Source: Oasisia sp. SBJ-2009
Lineage: Eukaryota > Annelida > Polychaeta > Sabellida > Siboglinidae
NCBI GenBank assembly: GCA_964017155.1
Contig: OZ024857.1
Location: 26,464,396 to 26,528,395, forward strand
Length of the DNA stretch: 64,000 bases
Direction: 5' to 3'
The translations under genes and the position numbers were made by a program. Positions 27,031 to 42,000 of this stretch are shown here, piece by piece (position 1 is the stretch's first letter; each line of letters opens with the position of its first letter). The notes below the pieces were generated by a model, which saw nothing but the letters and a program-made list of their open reading frames with translations, ran no database searches and was not told where the DNA came from.

Positions 27031-30000
27031 ATGGCGTCAGTCATTCGCTCGTATGTCGTTAAGAATGTTGACTCCCTCGCAATAGTCGGCGCGGTTGCGG
27101 TTGCATATTGTGGTCTAAAGTTGCTGCGTTCGATATGGAGAGGATTCAGTGTATTCATTCTTGCAAGAGCACTGGGGCTCAGCGTCAACCTAAAAAGACT
27201 GGGATCGTGGGCAGGTAAATGTGTTCGGGCCGGTATCACATGTGTTCTTGGATAGGCCTGGCCTAGGCGTGGTCCTGGATCTAGTGCGATTGTGGGGCAG
27301 GCTTTGGAAGTTTGGTATTTGCCGTCAGAAGTTTAATTAGTTGCGTAAAATCGCTAGAGTAGAGAGCAGACGTCCCATGTTTTTGTATTCTATTATACAC
27401 ATGACATTTGTATTGTATTTTTTTAATCAAATTTTTAATATTTATTTTTACAACTTATTTAATTTATTTCCTGATATATTTATTCATTTTTTTAACTTTA
27501 CATTTATATTTTTACGGTGATCACATCATTGCTTTGATTGTATTATATGTATTGTACTTTTCATATTTTTTAATTGTATTTTATGTATATATATATGGAC
27601 GACATCTTGTCTGAAATAAACTGAATATATATTATATTTAAAAAAAAATAGCGGCCAGGGGCAATGTTGAAACAAATTATGCAGAGGTTCTTTTATGGCT
27701 CCGAATTTGAAAAGAACTTTGCATCCTTTTGAATACAGGTTTTGGAGTCTTTCTTGCATTCATAACACAAAACGTCTAGAAATGCTTATCTCAGCATATA
27801 TATATATATATATAATTGCAATTGTATACAGGTTTTATATAAATATATATACTTCTTTTTTTTACTACATTGATAAATAATATAAGTGACAATGATGCCA
27901 CCTTTGATTTATTTTTATTTTCTCTAGTTCAGTTCTGTACAACAATGATTTAGCTATTCATATGTTTGACTTACCGCAAGTCTTTCCATAATTCGCAGAG
28001 CAGTGATGTCACTGCCCTGCAAATTAAGGAACTTTGCTTAGCTGCTAAGTAAAGGCTAAAAAATATATATAATAATCTATGAGAATTTATGCAGATAATT
28101 ATTCACACGTCATAGACATGTAATACACATTTATTAAACTAACAACACACATAGCAGCTAGTCTAAGGTTCTTTCCTACCTGCGCTGCCAATACCACAAC
28201 TGTTTCCCTAATTCTGCGAATAGTCTTGTCCTAGTATAGGGTCAATTTCATCGTTTCTGCTCTAGGGTTTGCCACCTCTGGCAAAATCCTCATGATCCTG
28301 CTTCATGCATGTAACAAATTCAAAAGTCAAGGCTGGCATTGGAGATCGGATAGTGCTACGATTAAAGGAAGGTACATGTAATAGAAGGAATGCAATTAGC
28401 CCATTTTACATAAAATCATGCAGCCAGTCTATGTTAACTAATAACACATTCACTAATATTAACACATTCTATTATTCCAGTTATTACTGGCTCGACAGAT
28501 GGCATTGGCAAGGCATACGCATTTGAGGTAAGTGAAGTTGTTTAAAACAAACTGCAAATGTGTGACCACTGAATGCACAAGAATTAGATACATTCTTGTT
28601 AGGTTTGTACACATGCTTATAGCACTGTCTGTAAACAAAAAGATTACTTTCGATCAGTTTAATTCTAGTTTCTAATATAATATTACAATACAGATACAGC
28701 CTGTTTTCCAATTTATTTATATTATTCAAATACGTTATGATACTGTTTAGAAATTATGGCAGATGTCTGAACACTGCAGACCCTGTTGGCATTAATTTTG
28801 TTTACTGGGACTCGGTGTAGAAAAGCAAAACATTACGTAAAAACTTGATAATGTTTTCCTGTTGACTTGACAGATAGCTCGGATGGGGATCAATGTCGTC
28901 CTTATTAGTCGATCAGCAGAAAAGTTGGCAGACACAGCAGCTGAGATTGGTATGGAAAAGACCATTGTTTAATGCTTACAACCTCTCACAGTCACAGTCA
29001 TGCATGTCTTCTAGTACAGCTCAGATTTAAATTGCACCATAGTTGTATTTAAAATAACATCTGTTTCCCAAAAAATTATCTTTCTTACACGACTCAGCTA
29101 GACCAATCATGACCAAGTTTATCTTATTTTATTATCATGAATAAGTTAATTTTCACAAATAAAGTCACTGAATGGATTACCACTGAATGTATGGGTTAGT
29201 GACCAATTTCCTGAAAAGTATTTCGGGCGCAGCCAGAAAAGTTTAAGAACAGTAGGCATACTGGCATAGATGATGTTTTTCGTGAAATTGTACATAGTAT
29301 ATGTAGGCTTACCCATATGCACATGCACATTGTTAAATCGGTTTTACTTACAACCCAATCACACATGTATGGTGTCATACACATTACAGTATTGACATTA
29401 CTGGCCTGTAAGTGATCATATCCTATGTGTTTTTGTGATCGCAGAAAAGAAGTACAACGTGAAGACAAAGACAGTGGCTGTGGACTTTACTGCCGGGCCG
29501 GAGATCTTTGATGTCATCAGGGACGAGCTCGAAGACCTTGAGATAGGAGTGCTTGGTAAGATGTTCTCCAACTCTCATAGGCACTGTGGTACTATTTGTA
29601 TTTGTGGTCAGCTTCAACGATAACGCCCTACCAAAACCAGAAGCAAATTATTGCGAAAGAGATCAATATTTTAAATCTCAAATGTTTGTTTTATTGATAT
29701 TGATACTTATTTAGAGTTATGTATTAATGATTATCGAAAAATGAAAGTCTGTTTTGGGAAACTATTAACGATCAGCTGTTCTAGGTAATACAAGATGTAT
29801 TTAAACAAAATGGACAGTCTTGACTCTACATGGAGTTGTGAGTTCTTCCTTAAAAATCTTGGTGTTTTCTTTCCAGGTAACAACAATTTGTTTATATCCA
29901 CCACCACACACCTGTAGTTCCTGTGAACCAAACTAGTAGATGGTTGCACCTCTAGATTAATGATCTGTATCAGTGTAAGAATGAATGCATATGTTTGATA

Positions 30001-33000
30001 AAATAAAAGACTTATTTCATCTGTGTTGTCATAAAAATGGACAGTGAAATAGATAATCGCAAATCATATTAATTTAGGTGTCGTTAGCTCCAGGTACTGT
30101 CAGAGTACTCATGCAGTAGCAATTAAAGTAAAGGTAAGTTCTTATATAGTGCAGTATCCAGTCAGGACCGTTCAAAGCGCTTTACACTTTACTTCCCTGA
30201 CAGACCTGTTCACTCAGACACCATCTCGGCTTCTCTGGGAAGCATCCAGCCACATGCAACAATTAATGCACGAAGGCTGCTCGTACACATATCCACCAGT
30301 GTCTATAGCCAGGTACTCATTTATACAGCTGAGTGAACTGGAGTAATGTAGAGTGAAAAAACTTGCCCAAGGTTTTAACACCGCAGCACAGTATTCGAAC
30401 CCGGGTTCTCGTAGTCGAGAGTCCGAAGCTCTACCCATGAGCCATTGCACTCTACAGACACTGTCTTCCAGTTTGCCACCGTCTGTTGTTGCAGTGAACA
30501 ATGTGGGCATGGCATACCCTTACCCTGAGTACTTCAACCTCCTCGACGACAAGGTGAGACTCGTTGTCAGTGACGCTTCCTGTTTGTGTGACATCCTCAT
30601 TGTCCTAGATGTCCTGTCCCCATAGCTTTATGCAGAGACCCGCCTACCCATCATTTGAACGGGCAAAAACGAATATGATGGGTAGAAATATGAGTGGACA
30701 GGTAAAAAATTGATGGAGCAAAAAAGGTCTTCCCAAACCATAGATATTGTTAGTTATGCCTTGAAAGAGAGCGTAAATGTTTGTAGTCCATTTCAGGTCA
30801 TCAGGCACATTTGAAAGTTTGTAAACTGGCTTAACAGTTAACATCCATGTGTCCACCAAAACATGTGTGACTGGCAATAACTTTATCCTGCATAAAGCCC
30901 TGCATGTCCCCTCACTTTGTTGTCCTGCAACTTATCCCAAACTTGTCCCTACTTGTCTTCCCCACCCCCACAGTCCAACTACAATAAACGTAACAAAGCT
31001 TAGCAAAGCTATGACTGTTATAATACAACATATTTGTTATACAACATGAGTTTCTTCACCTTTTAAGAAAATAATGTAGAATGTAAATTTTAGTAAAAAA
31101 TATGTTAATAATATATTGTTTATAGGGTACTGCAAATGATGATGTTATATGTGACTCATCTTAACAAAATCGGTCGGATGTCGGTAATTTTCAAAATTGA
31201 GTTATTAGTACCACTGGAAAGAGCATAATATCTGCTTTCATATGGTATATCATGCTAGAAGATATCTCGATTCTAGCCGAAGTTATAGCTTGACAAACAT
31301 GTGTGGGGTAGAAACCTTCAAAGTAAGAAAATGGCCTTCAAAGTCGATGCAAAATATTTGTTAAGTTTCATGGAATGTACCTTAGTTACCATGGACCGAT
31401 CTATTTGAAACTTGGCATGTTGGAAGATAATGTCATTCTTAAGATACCGTGTTAATATGAACACAAACTGTTTATTAGAAAAACAATTGCAGATTAATTA
31501 ATAATTTATGCAATTACCTTCGTTGTTAAGAAAAGCGAACAAACTCTGCTGCTGTTTATGCCTTGGTTAGGATGGACATATCTGGCTGAAATTTGGACAA
31601 CTCAAAGATAGTATAATTTTCATGATATTGCATTTGCTTTTCCCAATTCCTCATCCGGAGAATCTGACACCGTCTCTACGGATCGGTCAGCGCGACTTGC
31701 GTAGCCGTGCCGTGTCGTAATCATTCTCACGAAAGTCGAATTCAATATTCGCCTTCGTCAGTGATGTAGTTCGCAAAATGGTCATCCTCGTCATCGTCCG
31801 CCACGCTTTCATCAGTCACTTCCTCCAAAAAGTACTCCGGTCGTCTCAATCAAACTATCTATTTGTGCCCGATCACTTGCATCAGAGTCACACTGCACGC
31901 CATTTTTCGCTTCGTGTTCACTCGCTAACTAGGTCAGCAGTGACGCGATGTAAATACACGGTGCGCGCATGCGGTTATGCAAATGTTCCACGCTGGACCA
32001 ATGAGAACGGTTGCCGGAGCTGTTGCTACCATGTGACCCCGGTTTGTTTACCACAGTTCAACGAATATGGGGTCTATTCCAAGCGTTCTGGAGGCCGGAC
32101 AATGCATGCATTAGCATAGATATGACCATATATGGACAGATGACGCGTTAAGCTACGCTGTGATACCCGTTATGATAGGGATCGTCCCAAAATTAGCGGC
32201 AAAGAATGCGCGCAATTACTGGCATTTTCGGCTTTGTTTTATGGAAATGGAGCGGAACACTTAGCACAGCTCTACGCAAATGTCTTTAAAATATATGAAA
32301 CAGAGTTAGTTAGATGATAACAAGTGTGGCAATCGATAAAAGGAATACTAAAGAATTATTTTCAGGGAAAATCTCAAAATTGACGAATGCCCGATTTTTT
32401 CACAAAATCGGCATTTACGGAAAATCTGATTTACCGACATCCGACCGCTTTTGTTAAGATGAGTCACATATGTTTTTTAAATGTCAGAATAATACAGAAT
32501 TGTTTTTCTTTTTCAGGTTATTCGAGACCTGATCACTTGCAACATCCAGTCGGTGACATTTGTAAGTAAGACAGGAGAGATACGTCAGAATTGGAGATGT
32601 TTCATTCATGCTTTTGATAATGTCAGATAATACAGATAAGTTATATGTTACCATGTTAATTAATTACTTAGAAGAAGAAGAAGAAGAAGAATTTGTTTTT
32701 ATTTGACCATTTTGTCAACACAATACATACATACACGTTATCCATGTCATACATATATAATCTGAATAATACAAACATGAAAATTCTAGCAAACATGGTA
32801 ATAATGCGTATAAATAATAATAAAAGTAGGGTCAGGAGACTCCTCTAAGACCTGGCTGGTCGCTATCGAGGAGCCACCTTTCAGAAAATTTAACTTACAG
32901 AATAATTTCTTCATTTAGAACAAATTCTTCAGAAACAGACCAAGATAAAAAGAAAAATCAAGAAAAGAGAAAAATCACCAAACACGCATAATATGAAGAT

Positions 33001-36000
33001 GGTTTTGCGCAGCTGACAAGATTTTTGTATCTCAAGTAAAAGGCTCTGTTTTTAAGTTTTAATACTGAATGAAGTGTTTTAGGTGGTTTTAGATACTTAA
33101 TTATGCATACATACATAGCAGTTTTGTCTAGTGCATATTACTTCATAACTTTGTAAAAAATACAGTTTAACATAATTTACAAATCCCTGTGTACTATGTG
33201 ACATAAGTTTTTCTTTCACTATTTCAGGAAGGTTATTTAATAACAGTGGCAAATTATGTCTGAGACATTTCTTTGCAAATTCATGTTTAATTTTATAAGT
33301 GTATATTTTATTTGTGTATCTTGTGTCATGACCATGTACCTCACATTTAAACACAAACCTCCAATTTTGTAAATAGCGAGGTAGGTCATTGTGTAGATAT
33401 TTATAGTAGAATTTTAATTGTTGTAATTTAAGAATGTCATCTACTTTTAATAAGCTAAGTTGTTTGTACAGTGGTTCAGTGTGGGAAATGTAGTTACTCA
33501 AAGTAATAATTCTCAGGGCTTTTTTTTGTAATTTTATTATTCTATTTGATTCAAAGCCCCATGCCATGATGCAGTAATTAATGTGTGGCACTATTAATGA
33601 ATTATATAATATTTTTTTAATATCTAGAGGTAAGATATGTTTCAGTTTGTTTAAGATTCCAATTTTCTTAGAACATGCATTTGATATTTTTTCAGCGTGC
33701 TTTTTCCAGTTTAAATTTGTATCTATAATTAAACCCAAGAAATTAAATTCCTTAACTTGATCAATGTTTACATTGTCTATCTTCAGGTTTAATATCTGTA
33801 TATTTTTCTTTTTCTTTTGAAATATCATAAATTTTGATTTTACTACATTTAGTGATAATTTATTGATTTTGAGCCAATCATTTATCTTAACAAGTTCTTC
33901 GTTTATTAAAGATTCAAAATTTTGGTCATGTGTGTTATCACTGAACACATTTAGCGTACTTGACAAAGTTGTGTCGTCTGCATAAATGAGAAAGTTAAAC
34001 ATTTTACTTGCTTGTGCAAAATCATTTATGTATATGATGAATAATAGTGGTCCTAAAATTGAACCTTGTGGTACACCTGTTGTTATTTGTAACATATTTG
34101 ATTTGATATTGTCAATTTCCGTGTATTGTTTACGATTTTCTAGGTAGCTGCTGAATAAGTTGAGATTAGTTCCATGTACACCGTAATATTTTAATTTATC
34201 AATTAATATTATATGATCAATGGTATCAAAAGCCTTGGAGAGATCTAAATATATATTAATTGGTATTTCATCTTTATCCACTTGTGTTATTATTCTATCT
34301 ATTAATTCTAATGCCGCATATTCTGTTGAATGTTTCGGTCTGAAACCGTATTGATGATCAAACAAAAGCCTAGAGTCTCTTAAATAAGATGATAATTGTT
34401 CAAATATATTTTTTTCAAGTATTTTTGAAATAGCTGGTAGAAGTGATATAGGCCTATAATTACTGAAAACTGTTTTTTCACCTTTTTTATAAACAGGAAT
34501 TACCTTTGCAATTTTTAGTTTATCGGGGAATATTCCTGTTGTTAATACTTGATTTATTAATAATGTTAAAGATTTGGTTAGTGCTGGTTCAAGAATTTTT
34601 AGTAATTTAGTGGAGAGACCATCATATCCACAGCTACTTTTGTTAGGTAAATTTATTATTGTCCGCTTTATAATATCTTCTTCAACGTAGCTAAATGTAA
34701 ATTTTCTGTCTACTATTTTATTTAGATAATATGTATGTTCACGAGTGCCTTTATATTTTATATTACTTGCCAGATTACTACCAATATTAGTGAAAAAATC
34801 ATTAAATTTGTTTACAATTTCTGATTTATCTCTCACAATAGAATCAGAGTCTTTAAAATATTTGGGAAAGGATTTGTTAGTTTTATTTTTAGAAATGATT
34901 TCATTTATAGTTTTCCATGTGTTTTTTTATATCAAATTTAAAATTATTAAAACATTTATCATAGTAGAGTTGTTTTGCTTTACGAAAACTTGTTTTTAAA
35001 ATGCTATTGTACGTATCTGTATCTTATTGAGGTTAGCAGTCCTTGAGTTATCCACGTAGACTTCTTATGCTTGTATTTGTTAAATTTAACTAATTTGCTA
35101 GTCATATATTTATCTTTAGCTTGGTTTATTTCATCTATGATAATATTATAATTATAGTTTGGATCAGTATTTGGGTTGGTGTCTAATTTTGTGTATATAT
35201 CAGAGGAGTGAAGTTCATTTTTTACCTTTAACATAGCCTCTTTATTTTGTACATTAACTTGTATAAATTTTGTAGTATGATCCTCTTTAAGAGTGGTATT
35301 CACAAACATAAAGTATGGCTGATGATCAGAAAATTTCTTAATTAGTATTCCTGCTGTACTTTGTAAAATACGTTTTGTTAAATTACAGAAGAAGTTGTCA
35401 ATAAGAGTACCAGCCCTTGTTGTGAACCTTGTAGGAAGTGTAATTTGGGGGAAGAGACTAAATGAAGTCAACATATCAAAGAAAGTGCTACAGTGTTCTT
35501 GCTCATTTATTTGTAACATATTTATGTTGTAATCCCCTGCAAGGATAACACTGTTGTTTTGGTGACATCGCAAAGTTGATAAGACAGTTGAAAATTCATT
35601 TATGAATTTGTTATAATTTTCCGTTGAGGGCCTTGGAGGACGGTAAATTTTTCCTATAATGACTGGTTGCGATAATCCTCCTCCAGTTATTTGTATTATT
35701 TGACCCTCCCAATGCTCATACGTATTCAAATTCATCTTAACTTCATAATCAAAACGTTTATCTATATATATTAACAATCCACCTTTACTACTGCAGCTTT
35801 TCCCTTGTGAAATGCAGTCATATCCAGTTAACTGGATTAATGACAATTAAGTCATCATTTTCAGATAACCAACTCTCCTGAAGGCATATTATGCTGAATT
35901 TAAAGTTTGACGAGGATACGTCATTTACATATGCCTCAAGTTCACTAAACTTTGCATTTATGGACTGTATATTTGAACTTAAAATACTTAATTGTTTTCC

Positions 36001-39000
36001 TTGTTTTTTGGCTAATGAACTAAATGTATCAAAGTCATAATATGATGATCGGCGTATTATTGGCAATTCGTTATTTTCGTCAATAGCATTGCCAATGCTT
36101 AAAATATTATTCAGACAACTATTCGAAATACCACCTGTAAACTGGAGAAACGTTTCGTCAGTTACCATTTGTCTGTAATTTAACTTTTTCTAAAATCAAC
36201 ACATTATCATTGTGCAATAACACTTTGTTTACAGTGTGACAGCAAACCAAAAGAAGAACAAAAAAGCCAACGAGGCTTATAGTAAAAAACATCATGAAAT
36301 ATACTCTACCACCAACAATACAAACACAAAAAATCACCATTATATGGTAAAGCATATATAAGAATAATATATAAAACAAAAAAGTGTGGGGAGCACATAT
36401 AGAAAGTATAGCCAACTGGCTGGGCTTTCACTTGGTATAACGTAATAATTCTCACATATAGATGATACCATAACGTTTGGCAACGTGCGAGTAATAACAG
36501 TAACAATAGATCAAGCATTACGTATATGTCATTAGAAAAAGGAAATACATGTATTTTACCAGTCATCATTTTACGATAAATTAAAGAGCAAAATAATAAA
36601 AGAACAAAAAGCATGTGTCCATTTATAGTTTCGCATATTGTCCAGATTGTCTGATTTGTACCTGCGATGTTCTTTAGGCAACGAAGGGACTAAGATCCTC
36701 TTCTGCTGTTATCTCTATGGGCGACCCAGATTGCGACTTCTTTAGGAAGACCTTCCCGTTGTACGTCCACGTGCTGTCGATCGTTGCCTGCTTTTTCAGG
36801 TCCCTCGCCTTTTTGAAGAGGGCAGCATTCTTTTTCGTGAGCTGCTCGTTTACGTAAATGCGAGTGCCCTTCAACTTCTTTCGCCCCATCATAACGTCTC
36901 GCTTTACCGCGTTGTTGATCAGGCTAACGATAAATGGTTTAACCCTTTCTGCTTGGTAGTTCGTGGCAAGCAACGATGTCGCTCGTTTGAAGCTGCACTC
37001 CCATGGACTTTTTTACAAACTCTGCAACCTTTTGTCTTAGGCCGGTGAATTCTCCGCCACTCTGGTTGCCGGTGCCATTTTCCTCCCCATGGTCGTTCCC
37101 GCTCGTCGCTCTCGCGTAGCTGCGGGCTTGGAGGTCCAGCCCGCTGATTATCACGTTGTTCTTTTTTGAGTTCATTTCCAATAGGTCCATGGATCTCACT
37201 AATCGTTCAATGTGTTCGTCCTTCGATTGTAGTTTAGACTCTAACAGGTCAATTCGCTTGTTCATTGTATCATTGCTTTTTTTCATTTCTAGCAATGCGT
37301 CTTTCAGTTGCTTGTTTGATACTTTTATTTCATCAAAACTTTTGCACAGAAATTGTAAAGATGATTTCATTTCTGCAATGTCTTCGCTCACCTTTGAGGG
37401 CGGCATCCTTTCAACTTTTTTTAAAAAAATTTTTTTATTGGGAATCAAGCAATACAATGTTTTTGTTTGGACGGCGTTAGTCAATTTTCAGGGTGTGACA
37501 CCCGTAGTCGCTGGATGTTGCTTAGCGCAAAGTCCAAATTGTTTGAACGGTCAGCGAGGCGGAACGGTCAGCGCGCGGCTCCAGCCAGACCGTCTGGGTG
37601 TGGCATGGCGTGGTGTGGGCGATAATGTATGTATCCGACATATGACAAGTCAATATCAATTTACATACAAATTTCCATAAGAGTAGGCTCTTTCTCACCC
37701 TTTCCATCCGCTCCCTCGATCACCCATTCACGTCATCCCGCTTCTCCTACCTCAACTACTGTCTACTGCGGATTGTGTGGGTAGTTTTGCCTCAGCCGAT
37801 AGAGATGCGGTGTCGTACACGTCACTGTAAGATTTAGCATCAGCTTAGTAAAATTATAAACTGGTAAACTGATTATTCAATGTAAATAATGAAATTGACA
37901 GTCAAATTTAGGTAAATTAAATCAGTGTGGGAAGCATTTGAACCAATCTGACCTCCAATTTGCAAGCATAGAACTGATTTTCCGGTTTATGTTACAGGTT
38001 CATATCCCATAATATTTGTGCCTTTCAAACACTTAGATATCATATTTTTTAATACTATTTGAAACGTAATTGTTTTATCTAATACAATATAATACGTATT
38101 TATTTTATATGTAGTCATGTATACATAAATACAGACTTTGTTGCTGAAATGAAGTGATACAATCTCACATTAACAGTCACTTTGAATCGTTTATTCAAAC
38201 AAAGCAAACATGTTGAATGTCCCAATTAAATATACAAATTAACAATACAAAGCAAATTGATGAAAAGATTGAATGCAGAAACACTGAAATATAAATACTT
38301 TTGAAGTTACTCCTTTACCAATATTTATTTGACGCTTTTCCCTTTACTTTATTTTTCAATTCCCCGAATTAAGTTGAGGATAAAAATATATCTAAACAAA
38401 TCTACCCACTGATGCCAAATGTTTGCATGTCGGTTATGTGTGATGGAAATGAAAATTGTCACAACAAATGCAGGTGCCATTGATTTTCACCCCTGGTCAC
38501 CTGAGGGTTAGATGGGACAGCCTGTGAGGAACACGGTTGGGATGTTTTTTCCCACCCTGGTAAATACTGGCCGGTAAATACCATCCTGGGAAAAACGTCA
38601 AATAGTGGTAAATACCAGACTACCTGGGAAATACTCTTAACAGGATTAAATTTGAATCATTTTTACAATACAAGTTACTGTACCATCACTATAATGATAC
38701 ATGTGGAAATATACACCAGTACTGGTTGTTTCTGAACAAATATAATTATATTAAGACTGAAAACAACAATACTAAGTACTATTAAATATTACATTGCCAT
38801 TATTTTGTTACTGAAACAGTGGGAAAGCAACATAAGGCATAAATTGCATTTATCATTGAACTGTATTATATGAATGCCCACAGAAGAGTTGATCAATTAT
38901 CAATCTGTTCTAATGTTACTGTGTCACACTGTCATCAGGGATCTGCTCTATCCACTCTACCAGTCCAACTCAGAGCTATTCTAAACATATGTTTCTGTTT

Positions 39001-42000
39001 ATATGTTATCCTAATTATGACATTTATTAAACGCAAATACACAACATAAAACAATTTTATAGTGGATATATATTCATGGGCATTCTTTCAATATATATTG
39101 AATGGATTAAATGTGTGATTGTGCCATGGGTAATCCATGCCATATGCACCACATGGCTTACGGTGGGTGATAAAAGGTGAGGAGACTGGCTCACAGGGCC
39201 TTTATTTTCAACATTGCAGATAATGAATATCTATCAGATAAACAAATATATGTGCTGCATATTAATGTTCAAGCATAATAAGGCTATGTTACCTACCTTG
39301 TTTAATGACATATTTGTATTGTCACCCATGACACATAAATATAGCACAAGGCAGAAATTCGCATATAAAATACCGTTCTGCAGAACAAAGTGCAGACAAT
39401 TATCTCTGGCCTATGTCGAACCAAAAATATGGAACACCCTTATCTTAGACAACTGTCTACAATATTCAGCCACTTTATAGATCTTTAGAAAAGTGTCAAA
39501 TATCTGCTTCTGAAAAATCAGTAATATGTTGTTTCTGTTCTGAATGTACTGTTATTATATGTTGCTTTTCTATAATTATATTAAACATTTATTTAAATAC
39601 AATTTTATTTGTTACACACGTGCATCGGTGTATTTAATTTTGTGGTAAACTTGTAATTCACTATTTCACTATTTTAATTAACTAGTTGCACTATTATGAT
39701 GTTGCTGTATAGGTTTTTGTTTTTATGTTCACAAATTATAATTGTTTCGTAATTGTTAAAATACATGAATAAGGAAAATAAGCACTGTTGCTTAAGTCCA
39801 ATTGTTACATTGTAAAATGTACTTAGACATGTAATTATTACTTTACTTTACTGTTGCTGATTATTATATGTACATGACATTATTATGTAACAATAAAGCT
39901 ATTATTATACTCCGTTGTAGATGACACGTCTCGTGCTGCCGGGGATGACAGACAGACAGAAGGGGGTGATCGTCAACGTGGCCTCCGCCTCAGGCGTCAA
40001 CCCCGCCCCCCTCTTGACAGTGTACTCCGCCACCAAGGCGTATGTCGACTTCTTCAGTCGGGCTCTACAGACTGAGTACAGGACCAAGGGCATCATCATA
40101 CAGGTTGGTCACTCATGGCAACAATCCACCCCACTGCCTTGCAGCCAGCTCCATCAAGCCATCAAAATGGATGCCAAACTCGCGAAACATTCCGTTGTAT
40201 ATTTGTGACGTGTTCTAACGCAAAGAATCATTTGTTGGCGAACTTAATTTCGAGAAAATACTGTATAAACATGCAACGCTGATTTCCGGTGATTTTGAGT
40301 TTTTGTCAACAAAGTATACCTTGTTATTTTTTCTGACAATTAGCCATGCTTATTACTTATTTATATTATTACTTAGTACATTTCATAGCCTTTTTAGAAA
40401 CACATTTCACGCATGAATTTCATAGAAAAAAAGCCGATAAATCACAATTGTTCGTGTCACATTCTTTGGGGTTTCCTGCAACGCATGGCTGATATATTTG
40501 TTACTGTGGGAAAGCCCAGCATGCCCAATTTTTTATTCTTGTAGCAGGAATCCCCACGGATGTTAACTTTCACCAATAGCAGAGCTCTATTGGTTAAAGT
40601 TAAAGGGAAAACAAAGTCAATGTTTGGATCATATGGGATTAACAGAGTTAATAAAAAGTAACAACTTCCAACAACAAGCATATTTTTAACGTCAGTGGTT
40701 TACCAGGAAAAAATGTAGAACACATAGACATAGAAAGTCTACAGATACGCCATTTTAGAAACAAAATGACGTCAGAGAGTCTTCTTGGTCGGCATGAACT
40801 GTGCATGCATATTATTATCTGTTACTTTCTAACCTAACCACGAAAACGACCGCCAACAGCCGCCAAATTTCTCCCCACATTTCTTACATACATATACATA
40901 CACTACATTACAAAAAAATCACTTGTATTCGCCTAACGATGAAAATTCACAACAGAAACGCAAATCTTGGCGAACGGCAACTCGACAACTTCGACTACCG
41001 TAAACTCGCTATTATAAGTTAGCTTTACACAAAATACCGCTAGATGGCGCGCGAATATTTATTAACCTTACTGCATTCGCATGCGCGAATTAGTTTAATT
41101 AATTATAAATAATATAATAATAATTAGCTGCATCACTATGATCTGCAGAAAATGTTAAACGGCAAACTAAGGCAACGCTTTGGTGATATGGGTCTAATAG
41201 AGTTGATAAAAAATAACAATTTAATATACAAATATATAATTTTATTAGTTTATTTTATATAGCGCCAAATCCACAATTCTCTTCTATTCAACATACTGTT
41301 ATTAAAGTATATGCAATAATAAGAATGCTACCCACAGGTAATATTTAAAAATAAATATTAAAAATACATGTGTCTGCATAATTATCCAAAATTGCCTATT
41401 AGTTATAAAAGAAAAAGGAAATTACGTGTTTTTCAATGAAGTCACATTGTTTATTTTATCAATATTTCTATAAACATCCCGCGTGTACTGCGAGCATGCA
41501 AGCTTATATTACATAAGCGATGTTTTAACAATAACTTGTTAATATTACTGTTTTTAAATCCTTCTTTTTCTACCACCATAATATTTCCCATATATTCATA
41601 TTCCTTTTTACATTTTGGTGATTTATTGTTCCGATAATTAATAAAGTGTTGTTCAAAAATAATAATTATTACATATCTGATGGTGGAAATGTCATTCATG
41701 AGTAGAACAAATAGCTTCAGTAATATGTTCTTATGCATAATGGTTGTGTATGTGCTGAATGAAAATTATTATTACGTCGTACTTATTTTACTACTTTAAT
41801 TATTTATTACTATTAACCATACTTTTATATTCATTTATTACAATTGTTGTTATGTAATTTGTATGTTTATTTATGACTGATAAGTCAGCTTAGTTAATGA
41901 TATAGAAACATGTATTTTCATTATTTATTTTTAAATAATATTATCTGTGGGTAGTTTTCTCTTTATTGTATTTTTAATAGCATTATTTTGTGAAGCGCCA

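Larger units (their letters stand above)
32671..37700 (-). mobile_element. Nearly full-length Jockey/CR1-type LINE (LINE-B)
   Basis: A two-ORF non-LTR retrotransposon, antisense within intron 6 of HSD17B12. On the minus strand the order is 5' region (to about 37700, edge uncertain), ORF1 (37406-36674), ORF2 (36168-33097), 3' UTR and a TTC repeat tail ending at 32671. Both ORFs carry frameshifts but motifs are well kept, so it is a fairly recent dead copy. Confidence 0.9.

Noticed and set aside
31778..32119. 113-codon ORF as a transposase
   Set aside because: No DDE/D or DNA-binding motif and a low-quality composition. It lies in the middle of a non-autonomous element.
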